Shown here: positions 1 to 6,107 of the stretch, in pieces
Layout of the letters: each line of letters begins with the position of its first letter
Position numbering within the stretch: the stretch's first letter is position 1
From: Bacteroidota bacterium
GTDB lineage: Bacteria > Bacteroidota > Bacteroidia > Chitinophagales > Chitinophagaceae
Length of the DNA stretch: 6,231 nt
Assembly (NCBI GenBank): GCA_947457085.1
Contig: CANGUS010000109.1
Location: 1-6,231, forward strand
Direction: 5' to 3'
Notes under the pieces: model-generated
What the model was told of the DNA's origin: nothing
Databases searched by the model: none
Seen by the model: only the letters and a program-made list of their open reading frames with translations
Translations under genes and position numbers: made by a program

Positions 1-349
1 AAACAGCTATACTTCTAAGAAAGATGAATTATTAAAAAGAATTCATGCAGTTCCAAATCCTTATTATGCAGTAAGTGAATATGAAGCGAATCGTTTAGAA
101 AGCAAAATTAAAATTATTAATTTGCCAGAAAAAGCGACAATTAAAATTTACACATTAGATGGTGCTTTGGTTAAAACAATTAACAAAAATGATGGTAGAA
201 CAAACTATGTAGATTGGGATTTGAAAAACAATAAAAGTATTCCAATTGTTAGTGGTATGTACTTAATTCATGTTGATTTACCAGGGATAGGTGAAACGGT
301 AGTAAAATGGTTTGGAGCAATGAGACCAGTTGATATCACCAATTTCTAA
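1..349 (+). CDS. C-terminal end of a surface/secreted protein with a T9SS-like C-terminal domain (partial)
   Basis: The reading frame is open from the window edge (first full codon at position 2) to a TAA at 347-349, giving the last 115 residues of a longer protein. The tail looks like the Ig-like C-terminal domain of Bacteroidota secreted proteins. It has VPNPYY at residues 17-22, a beta-strand series with KIYTLDGALVKT and then SGMYLIHVDLPG, matching the usual PNP, 'I-x-I-Y-x-x-x-G' and 'G-x-Y' landmarks of T9SS sorting domains. Unlike a standard sorting domain, which stops soon after its last basic strand (here VVKW), this one continues with FGAMRPVDITNF. From memory, very large Bacteroidota proteins encoded just upstream of a PorV/PorQ gene end this way. 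An internal TTG at 122 could be called as a start, but the frame clearly continues upstream. The body of the protein is outside the window, so its function is unknown. Confidence 0.8.
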   Translation, partial: NSYTSKKDELLKRIHAVPNPYYAVSEYEANRLESKIKIINLPEKATIKIYTLDGALVKTINKNDGRTNYVDWDLKNNKSIPIVSGMYLIHVDLPGIGETVVKWFGAMRPVDITNF

Positions 350-383
350 TTTATATTAAATAACTAATTATCATTTTATTATT

Positions 384-1487
384 ATGAATAAAATTAAATT
401 AACGGCATTTTCATTACTGATTAGTTTGAGTGCCATCGCAGGAAACAGAGATAGAACCGGTCAATCAGGTGCTGGAGAATTATTGTTTAATCCATGGGGT
501 GCTTCTAGTGGAGTATTTGGATTGAATGGAGCTCAGGTTACTGGTATTGAAGCAATGAAATGTAACATTGCTGGTTTAGCTAAAACAACTAATAACGAAA
601 TAGGATTTGCACATACTCGTTTTTTAGGTGGTACAGGAATGAGCCTGAGTAATGTTGGATTAGCATATGGTTTAGGAGAAGTGGGTGTTTTAGGTGTAAA
701 TATCATGTCTTTTGGTTTTGGTGATATTACTAGAACTAATGAAAATGCACCTGAAGGCGGTCTTGGTTCTTATAAACCATCTTTTATAAATATGTCTGTT
801 GGATTAGGACATACCTTCTCTAAAAATATGTCTGCTGGGTTAAATGTAACTTATGTAAACGAAACCATCGAAAACATTAAAGCAAGTGGTGTAGGTATTG
901 ATGCAGGTATACAATACACCAACGGTAAAAATGACAATTTGCATATCGGAATTACACTTAGAAATGTAGGGACGAATATGCGTTTTTCTGGAGATGGATT
1001 TAGTTTTAATGGGGTGAGTCCTGATTATGCTAAAGATTATACGGTACAATCTCGTTCTGATAAATTTGGTTTGCCTACACAATTGAATATTGCAGTTGCC
1101 AATGATTTTTATTTAGATGAAAATGGAAAAACAGAAGCATCTGATCCTTCAAAATCTACTGTATCTACAAAAGGGTTACACCGATTGACACCAATGTTTA
1201 GTTTTATTTCTAATGCTTATTTCAATGATTGGATAGGTTTAGGTGCAGAATATGCATATAAAGAAAAATTCATGGCAAGAGTAGCTTACCGATATGAAAC
1301 AGATATTTTTAGTCAAACAGAGAATACAACTATTTATTCTGGATTGAGCTTAGGAGCTTCATTTAAATCAAAATTCTCAGATGATGAAAAATCTCCAGAA
1401 GTAGCTATTGATTATGCATTTAAACCTACAAGATTTTCAGGTGGAGCACACACTATTGGCTTGCGATTATTTTTAGGCAAAAAATAA
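384..1487 (+). CDS. PorV/PorQ-family outer-membrane beta-barrel protein
   Basis: This 367-residue protein starts with a signal peptide: MNKIK, a hydrophobic core, and an AIA|G site giving likely cleavage after residue 19. The mature part begins NRDRTGQSGAGELL and includes NPWG, an 'MKCNIAGLA' segment, and many alternating glycine/aromatic strands (GLAYGLGEVGVLGVNIMSFG and later repeats) typical of FadL-like barrels. It ends in a strand finishing LRLFLGKK. The 'marked residue then N-x-AGLA' region is the hallmark I associate with the PorV/PorQ family, which includes T9SS shuttle and attachment-complex proteins. It is not obviously PorV itself, whose N-terminal region reads differently, so I give no symbol. 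It lies 34 nt after the upstream T9SS-like tail gene, probably in the same transcript, and may help export or anchor that protein (inference). The ATG at 384 is chosen because it puts the signal peptide at the N-terminus. Confidence 0.85.
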   Translation: MNKIKLTAFSLLISLSAIAGNRDRTGQSGAGELLFNPWGASSGVFGLNGAQVTGIEAMKCNIAGLAKTTNNEIGFAHTRFLGGTGMSLSNVGLAYGLGEVGVLGVNIMSFGFGDITRTNENAPEGGLGSYKPSFINMSVGLGHTFSKNMSAGLNVTYVNETIENIKASGVGIDAGIQYTNGKNDNLHIGITLRNVGTNMRFSGDGFSFNGVSPDYAKDYTVQSRSDKFGLPTQLNIAVANDFYLDENGKTEASDPSKSTVSTKGLHRLTPMFSFISNAYFNDWIGLGAEYAYKEKFMARVAYRYETDIFSQTENTTIYSGLSLGASFKSKFSDDEKSPEVAIDYAFKPTRFSGGAHTIGLRLFLGKK

Positions 1488-1516
1488 AAAATATTATTTT
1501 AATTAATGAATGAATT

Positions 1517-1550
1517 CAACGCTTTCTTTGAAAGCGTTGTTTCTTTTTTT
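1517..1550 (+). terminator. Intrinsic-terminator-like hairpin between the PorV-like gene and greA
   Basis: CAACGCTTT at 1517-1525 pairs perfectly with AAAGCGTTG at 1531-1539. An extra C-G pair can close the loop, giving a 9-10 bp stem with a 3-5 nt loop. The T-rich run TTTCTTTTTTT, starting at 1540, follows immediately. It lies 29 nt after the PorV-like stop codon and ends 22 nt before the greA ATG. The simplest reading is the terminator of the upstream transcript. Because so little room remains before greA, it may also sit inside the greA leader. Confidence 0.85.
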
Positions 1551-1572
1551 ACAAACACAACAAGATAAAAAA

Positions 1573-2046
1573 ATGAGTAATATAACATACGTTACAAAAG
1601 AAACTTTAGATCAAATGATACTTGAGCTTAACCATTTAAAAGGTCATGGTAGAAGTGAAATTGCAAAAGCAATAGCAGAAGCCAGAGAAAAAGGTGATTT
1701 AAAAGAAAATGCTGAGTATGATGCTGCTAAAGAAGCACAAGGACATCATGAAGCTCGAATTTCAATTTTGGAAACTGCAGTTGTGAATGCCCGAGTTTTA
1801 GATGTCAATGATATTGATTTAAGCAAAGTTTCTATATTAAGTAAAGTAAAAATTACCAATATGGGAACTAAAAAAACACTCGAATATCATCTCGTATCAG
1901 AAAATGAAGCAGATATTAAAATCGGTAAAATTTCTGTTTCTTCACCTATAGGTAAAGGATTATTAGGAAAAAAAGTAGGTGAAATAGCTGAAGTTACCAC
2001 GCCTGGTGGGATTATGAAATTTAAAATTGAGAGCATCTCTATTTAA
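1573..2046 (+). CDS. greA: Transcription elongation factor GreA
   Basis: GreA binds the RNA polymerase secondary channel and stimulates cleavage of backtracked transcripts. The 157-residue protein has the family's normal length and two-part layout. An N-terminal coiled-coil hairpin (about residues 1-75) carries the tip signature GDLKENAEYDAAKEAQ, with acidic tip residues D42 and E45, equivalent to the catalytic D41/E44 of E. coli GreA. A C-terminal FKBP-like domain includes the family segment SVSSPIGKGLLGKKVGE and ends in KFKIESISI. The ATG at 1573 is chosen over an in-frame ATG at 1510: the extra 21 residues would be translated from the hairpin and T-tract, and GreA proteins begin close to MSxxxYVTKE. 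The HIT-family gene follows after 3 nt, so the two are almost certainly cotranscribed. I see no clear promoter motif in the short upstream gap. Confidence 0.95.
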   Translation: MSNITYVTKETLDQMILELNHLKGHGRSEIAKAIAEAREKGDLKENAEYDAAKEAQGHHEARISILETAVVNARVLDVNDIDLSKVSILSKVKITNMGTKKTLEYHLVSENEADIKIGKISVSSPIGKGLLGKKVGEIAEVTTPGGIMKFKIESISI

Positions 2047-2049
2047 ATT

Positions 2050-2442
2050 ATGGCTAGTATTTTTACTAAAATTATTCAAGGAGAAATTCCTTGTTATAAA
2101 ATAGCAGAAGATGAAAATTTTATTGCATTTTTAGATATTACACCTATTGTGAAGGGTCATGTGCTCGTTGTTCCTAAGCAAGAATGCGATAAAATTTTTG
2201 ATGCAAATATTCAAACACTTTCAAAATGGTTAGTATTTGCCCAACCAATTGCCAAAGCAATTGAAAAAACGTTTCCTTGTAAACGTTGCGGAATATCTGT
2301 AATAGGTTTAGAGGTTCCGCATGCTCATATGCACTTGGTTCCAATCAATTCTGCTAATGATTTGAATTTTACTAGAGATAAATTAACACTTTCTATGGAA
2401 GAGATGAAAGAAATACAACACGCTATTCTTCTTCAACTTTAG
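2050..2442 (+). CDS. HIT-family (histidine triad) nucleotide-binding protein
   Basis: This 130-residue cytoplasmic protein has the typical HINT/PKCI-like length. It opens SIFTKIIQGEIPCYKIAED, followed by the FLDITPIVKGHVLVVPK strand region that forms the nucleotide pocket. The histidine triad is complete in VPHAHMHLVP, with H91, H93 and H95; the middle His is the nucleophile by family analogy. Such proteins hydrolyse nucleoside phosphoramidates or related AMP conjugates; the in vivo substrate is unknown. The Bacteroidota-type segment 'FPCKR-C-GISVIGLEVPH' precedes the triad and creates a C77-x-x-C80 pair. The gene starts 3 nt after the greA stop. Its last 20 nt overlap the end of the oppositely oriented response-regulator gene, leaving no space for a separate terminator. 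Confidence 0.93.
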   Translation: MASIFTKIIQGEIPCYKIAEDENFIAFLDITPIVKGHVLVVPKQECDKIFDANIQTLSKWLVFAQPIAKAIEKTFPCKRCGISVIGLEVPHAHMHLVPINSANDLNFTRDKLTLSMEEMKEIQHAILLQL

Positions 2443-3130
2443 CACTTGGATTGATAAATCTGAATCCAACACCATGGATCGTTTGAATTTCAATTTCAGT
2501 TTCTTCTTTTAGATATTTTCTAATTTTAGTGATAAACACATCCATACTTCTACCTAAAAAGTAATCATCTTTACCCCATACTTTTGTTAATACTTCATCT
2601 CGTTTTACTACACGATTAGGATTCATACAGAAAAAACGCAACAAGTCTGCTTCTTTTTGAGTTAATCGAATATCGGTATTAGGCCCTTTTACTGTTAGGT
2701 TAGGGAAGTCAAAAATGGTTTGCCCAATAGGGAATATTAATTCTTCAGCATCGGTTCCTTTCGTTCGTTTGATAAACACATCAATACGAAGTAACAATTC
2801 TTCCATACTGAAAGGTTTCGTAATATAATCATCACCACCAGCTTTAAAACCTGCAATTTTATCTTCTTGCATATTTTTTGCTGTGATAAATAAAATCGGA
2901 ATATGCGTATTTTTTCTGCGAATTTGACTAGCTAAAGTAAAACCATCTTTTAATGGCATATTTACATCTAACAAACATAAATCATAAAAGTTTTTTGAAA
3001 ACTGTTGCCAACCAGCGTTTCCGTCAGTAGCATGAGTCACTTCAAAGCCTCTTTCTTCAAGACTATCTTTAATAACATAACCCAAAGCTGCGTCATCTTC
3101 AACTAATAAAATTTTCGTTTTTTGTGGCAT
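2423..3130 (-). CDS. OmpR/PhoB-type DNA-binding response regulator (RprY-like)
   Basis: This 235-residue protein has a receiver domain (about residues 5-122) and a winged-helix effector domain (about 136-228). The receiver has the acidic pair D12/D13, phospho-acceptor D55 in LLDVNMP, switch T83 in ITAK, and K105 in the TKPF motif, so phosphotransfer should work. The effector domain has the trans_reg_C pattern LTQKEADLLRFF, then VVKRDEVLTKVWG, the recognition-helix region SMDVFITKIRKYL, and the wing TIHGVGFRFI. The 'DDYFLGRSMDVFITKIRKYLK' stretch resembles Bacteroides RprY, though orthology cannot be proven here. The start lies 5 nt after the kinase stop, so the two are translated from one message and form a cognate pair. 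Its targets are not visible in the window. Its 3' end overlaps the convergent HIT gene by 20 nt. Confidence 0.95.
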   Translation of the reverse strand: MPQKTKILLVEDDAALGYVIKDSLEERGFEVTHATDGNAGWQQFSKNFYDLCLLDVNMPLKDGFTLASQIRRKNTHIPILFITAKNMQEDKIAGFKAGGDDYITKPFSMEELLLRIDVFIKRTKGTDAEELIFPIGQTIFDFPNLTVKGPNTDIRLTQKEADLLRFFCMNPNRVVKRDEVLTKVWGKDDYFLGRSMDVFITKIRKYLKEETEIEIQTIHGVGFRFINPSAKVEEE

Positions 3131-3135
3131 AATTT

Positions 3136-4419
3136 TTAACTTTTATGGTATTTCGGTATAAATATACAAAATTCTGAACCTTTTTCAAGTTCACTGCTTA
3201 CTTTTATTTCTCCTCCGTGTTGCTTACAAATTAATTTTACATAATTTAGGCCTAATCCAAATCCTTTTACATCGTGTAAATTGCCTGTAGATACTCGGAA
3301 AAATTTATCAAAAATGTATTTCATATTTTCATTGGAAATCCCTATCCCATTGTCTTTTATACAAATAGTAACCATCCCCTGATTCTCGTCACAAGTTACA
3401 TTAATTATTGGGATATTGTTACAATATTTTATGGCATTTTCTAACAAATTATTGATCACATTTTTGATGTGCATTTTATCTACGGCAAACGAAATGTTTT
3501 CTTTCAGCATAGAAACAATGATATCGCCACCCCTCGACCGCAAAAGGGGTTTGTAGGTTTTGTCGATAATCTCATCCATTAAAAATTCCAATTCAACCTC
3601 TTCTTTATTTAATTTCATTACATCCTTGCCACTTTTTGCCATTTGTAATACTCGTTCTACCTGGTTTGTAAGGTGTTCTGTTTCCGTATTGATGATGGTT
3701 GCATAATTCAATAAACGGGCAGGATTGTTAATAATATTCGGATTTTTTAATACCTCAGATGATAATTTAATCGTAGCTAATGGCGTTTTAAACTCATGGG
3801 TCATATTGTTCACGAAATCTTTCTGAATTTCAGATAACCGCTTTTGTCTAAAAATAATAAATATGGCATACGCCAAAATAAGCATAAATAAAAAAAGTAC
3901 AAAAGTGGAAATAAACCAGTTGGACATTTCTTTCGTTAAGAAAGTTTCTAGTTGAGGAAAGTGAACCCCAAAATAGTTGTTTTCTCCTTTCTTTTTAGGA
4001 AATAGTGTTTTGACCACATCCGTTTCTTTGTCATTTTTTGAGAAACTAATGTATTTGCCATATCGCACTTTTTCACTTTGGCAGTCATATACACTGTATT
4101 CAAAATCAGTTTTTATTTGTTGTGCTAATAATTCTCTTCTCAATAAATATTCCAATGCTGTAGAGTCAATTTTATCGTTCACTTGAACGGTATAATATTT
4201 TTCATTGATTTGTGTAACAATGCTATCAACAGTTGAATTATTCTCATTCATTCGTAAGAGCTGAATGGCTACATTTTTTAATGCAATGGTTACATGCGTA
4301 TTGAAAATATTTTTTTCTAGCTGATAGGCTTTTTTTATCCATAAAAACTGCATTGCAATCATCATGATTGCACATACTACCGATAAAATAAAGGTTATCC
4401 GTAACGTTTTATTGCTCAT
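3136..4419 (-). CDS. Membrane sensor histidine kinase (RprX-like), partner of the adjacent regulator
   Basis: This 427-residue inner-membrane kinase has TM1 at about residues 8-28, a periplasmic sensor of about 138 residues, and TM2 at about 168-190. The dimerisation/phosphoacceptor domain has the H-box DFVNNMTHEFKTPLATIKLS, with H208 as the phosphorylated His. The HATPase domain has the N-box with N324 and N328 in NNLLENAIKY, the G1 box DNGIGIS at 356-362, the F-box IFDKFFRVSTGN, and the G2 box GFGLGLNYVK at 386-395. All catalytic boxes are intact. No HAMP domain is evident: TM2 runs almost directly into the H-box helix, as in Bacteroidota RprX-like kinases. The sensor matches no ligand-binding fold that I recognise, so the signal is unknown. 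The gene lies 19 nt downstream of ruvC and 5 nt upstream of the regulator, in the same direction. Confidence 0.95.
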   Translation of the reverse strand: MSNKTLRITFILSVVCAIMMIAMQFLWIKKAYQLEKNIFNTHVTIALKNVAIQLLRMNENNSTVDSIVTQINEKYYTVQVNDKIDSTALEYLLRRELLAQQIKTDFEYSVYDCQSEKVRYGKYISFSKNDKETDVVKTLFPKKKGENNYFGVHFPQLETFLTKEMSNWFISTFVLFLFMLILAYAIFIIFRQKRLSEIQKDFVNNMTHEFKTPLATIKLSSEVLKNPNIINNPARLLNYATIINTETEHLTNQVERVLQMAKSGKDVMKLNKEEVELEFLMDEIIDKTYKPLLRSRGGDIIVSMLKENISFAVDKMHIKNVINNLLENAIKYCNNIPIINVTCDENQGMVTICIKDNGIGISNENMKYIFDKFFRVSTGNLHDVKGFGLGLNYVKLICKQHGGEIKVSSELEKGSEFCIFIPKYHKS

Positions 4420-4438
4420 ATATCAACTTTAAAGATAA

Positions 4439-4999
4439 TTATTTTTTTATACGATGTGCATTATTCTTTAAAAAGCTTTCCCAATTATTGTCTTTTTTCA
4501 TTAGCTTGTCAATTCCCATACCTTGATAATAATGACATAAGGCAACTGCAACTGCATCGGTAGAGTCCAAAAATTCTGGACGGTCTGCAAATTTTAATAT
4601 TTGTTGTAACATTTTCCAGACTTGCTCTTTGGTTGCATTTCCATTTCCTGTAATGGATTGTTTTATTTTTTTAGGAGAATATTCGGTTGCACTTAAACCA
4701 TGTTGCATAGCGGATGCAATAGCCACTCCTTGTGCTCGTCCAAGTTTTAACATACTTTGTACATTTTTGCCAAAAAAGGGAGCCTCAATGGCAAATTGTG
4801 TAGGATGAAATGCTTCGTATATTGAAGATATTTTTTCATAAATATGTTGCAAACGAACATTGGCATCTTTGTATTTTGATAATTTTAAAACGCCCATTTC
4901 TAGTAAGTGAGGTTTGTTTCCCACGATTTCAATAATTCCATAACCCATCACAATGGTACCGGGGTCTATTCCTAAAATTATTTCCTTTTTACGATTCAA
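4439..4999 (-). CDS. ruvC: Crossover junction endodeoxyribonuclease RuvC
   Basis: RuvC resolves Holliday junctions by paired symmetrical cuts during recombinational repair, working with RuvAB. The 186-residue protein is close to the usual 170-190 length. The acidic catalytic set is complete: D12 in ILGIDPGT, E72 in FAIEAPFFGKN, and D145 and D148 in LDSTDAVAVALCH (E. coli D7, E66, D138, D141). The central NVQSMLKLGRAQGVAIASA and YSPKKIKQSITGNGNATKEQV segments are also characteristic. The start is TTG at 4999: no in-frame ATG lies between it and the promoter, and LNRKKEIILGIDPG puts the first catalytic Asp at the expected distance from the N-terminus. No ruvA or ruvB is in the window. It is the first gene of a likely ruvC-kinase-regulator transcript and is divergent from the membrane-protein gene at 5018. 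Confidence 0.96.
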   Translation of the reverse strand: MNRKKEIILGIDPGTIVMGYGIIEIVGNKPHLLEMGVLKLSKYKDANVRLQHIYEKISSIYEAFHPTQFAIEAPFFGKNVQSMLKLGRAQGVAIASAMQHGLSATEYSPKKIKQSITGNGNATKEQVWKMLQQILKFADRPEFLDSTDAVAVALCHYYQGMGIDKLMKKDNNWESFLKNNAHRIKK

Positions 5000-5017
5000 G
5001 CGACTTATTTTTACAGT

Positions 5018-5986
5018 GTGATTAAAAACAAATTTATCAAATTATTTTTTAAAGCAACTATTGGTATCAGTTTGTTTTTATGGATTGCCTATACGCTCTA
5101 CAATCAAATTCAACATCAACCGAATCTTCAAAATACGATTCATGATTTATATGTTGTATGGAACCCTTCGAAGATAGTCTTTTTAAGTGTAGTTTTTATT
5201 TTAATGATTTTTAATTGGACTATTGAAGCTCAAAAATGGCGGTTACTTTTAATTGGGACAGAAAAGTTTTCTTTATGGAAATCACTTCAATCTGTATTGA
5301 CTGGTGTAGCATTTTCGGTTATTACTCCCAATAGAATAGGAGAGTATATGGGGCGAATTTTATTTCTCAGAAATGTACATAAAATTCAAGGTATCACAGT
5401 GACTATTATAGGTAGTTTCGCTCAGCTTATTGTTACTGGTTTTTTAGGTTTATTAGGCTCTCTATATTATATATTGAATGTTCAAAAATCGTCTTGGCTT
5501 ATTATTTTACTTGTAACTAGCCTTTTGTTGTTTACTTTTCTAACCTATTTGTATTTCAATTTACATAAACTATTGGATTGGACAAATGGGATTTCAATTT
5601 TTAGAAAAGTGAGAATTTATTTAAAAGTTGTAAAACGATTTAATCAACAACAACTTATCAATATACTTTTGATTTCAACAGGACGATATCTTGTATACAC
5701 CATCCAATTTATAATGCTGTTAAAGTTTTTTTTAGTAGACATAAACAATATCACATTGCTTTGTACGGTATGGTTGATATTTTGGATTATGGCAATTTTG
5801 CCCACAATTGCCATTGCAGAAATTGGAATCAGGGGAGAGGCTGCTTTATTCTTTTTAGCCCCATTAAGCACCAATCATTTAGGTATAGTTTCATCTACAT
5901 TCATGTTGTGGTTTATTAACTTAATTATTCCATCCTTAATCGGCTGTTTATTCGTTTATAAAATGAAATTATACAAAGATGAATAA
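5018..5986 (+). CDS. Lysylphosphatidylglycerol-synthase-TM / flippase-like (UPF0104) integral membrane protein
   Basis: This 322-residue polytopic inner-membrane protein has hydrophobic segments at about residues 10-29, 51-68, 124-151, 159-180, 213-238, 245-265 and 288-316, plus weaker ones near 88-101 and 275. Two motifs place it in the family of the MprF/AglD transmembrane half: TPNRIGEYMGR at 103-113 (P-x-R-x-GE-x-x-x-R) and the later LPTIAIAEIGIRGEAALFF. It lacks the C-terminal aminoacyl-transferase domain of full MprF, so lysyl transfer to lipid is not expected; a lipid-flipping or transport-related role is the family-level guess, and the substrate is unknown. The start is GTG at 5018, which gives the short basic N-terminus MIKNKFIK before TM1; the next in-frame Met is about 60 residues in and would remove TM1. 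It is divergent from ruvC by 18 nt. I found no convincing promoter for it. Confidence 0.85.
   Translation: MIKNKFIKLFFKATIGISLFLWIAYTLYNQIQHQPNLQNTIHDLYVVWNPSKIVFLSVVFILMIFNWTIEAQKWRLLLIGTEKFSLWKSLQSVLTGVAFSVITPNRIGEYMGRILFLRNVHKIQGITVTIIGSFAQLIVTGFLGLLGSLYYILNVQKSSWLIILLVTSLLLFTFLTYLYFNLHKLLDWTNGISIFRKVRIYLKVVKRFNQQQLINILLISTGRYLVYTIQFIMLLKFFLVDINNITLLCTVWLIFWIMAILPTIAIAEIGIRGEAALFFLAPLSTNHLGIVSSTFMLWFINLIIPSLIGCLFVYKMKLYKDE
5029..5058 (-). promoter_or_regulatory. Candidate Bacteroidota-type promoter for ruvC, inside the divergent gene
   Basis: On the minus strand, TAAATTTG (plus-strand 5029-5036) matches the Bacteroidota -7 consensus TAnnTTTG exactly. GTTG (plus-strand 5055-5058) matches three of four bases of the -33 box TTTG, with an 18 nt spacer within the usual range. 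Transcription would start near 5022, giving a leader of roughly 20 nt before the ruvC TTG at 4999. The whole element lies within the first codons of the divergent gene. AT-rich DNA gives chance matches, so this is a candidate only. Confidence 0.5.
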
Positions 5987-6107
5987 GTAGAATTGGAATC
6001 AAAAATTGTAATATTTTTTATGACAATGTATCAAAATTTATAAAATCTAATTTTGATGAAATAGGCTTTAATATCTTGCCCCCTATTTTAAATCTTGCAA
6101 AATTACC
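5987..6107. other. Convergent intergenic spacer with an AT-rich inverted repeat
   Basis: These 121 nt separate two tail-to-tail genes. They contain a perfect 9-bp inverted repeat: ATCAAAATT at 6030-6038 and AATTTTGAT at 6049-6057, with a 10-nt loop. It could act as a weak bidirectional 3'-end structure. Its stem has only two G-C pairs and neither strand has a clean T-run after it, so terminator function is uncertain. I see no other feature or small gene here. Confidence 0.35.

Noticed and set aside
840..1082. An 80-codon minus-strand open frame inside the PorV-like gene
   Set aside because: It lies opposite a well-supported gene; its Thr/Ile/Arg-rich composition looks like a reverse-strand shadow and it shows no domain.
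1510..1572. A 21-codon N-terminal extension of GreA from the in-frame ATG at 1510
   Set aside because: It would be encoded by the terminator hairpin and T-tract, is unlike any GreA N-terminus, and the ATG at 1573 gives the normal 157-residue length.
3977..4186. A 69-codon plus-strand open frame inside the kinase gene
   Set aside because: It is antisense to the kinase sensor region and has no recognisable motif.
4420..4438. TATCTTTA in the ruvC-kinase gap as a kinase promoter
   Set aside because: It resembles the -7 box, but no -33-like TTG lies at the right distance in the upstream ruvC sequence; AT-rich DNA gives such matches by chance.
5006..5013. TATTTTTA as a -7 box for the plus-strand membrane-protein gene
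   Set aside because: It matches seven of eight consensus-length positions but lacks a -33 TTTG at proper spacing, and would start transcription at or after the GTG start codon.
5644..5874. A 76-codon minus-strand open frame inside the membrane-protein gene
   Set aside because: It lies opposite conserved family motifs of the plus-strand gene and resembles a shadow frame.
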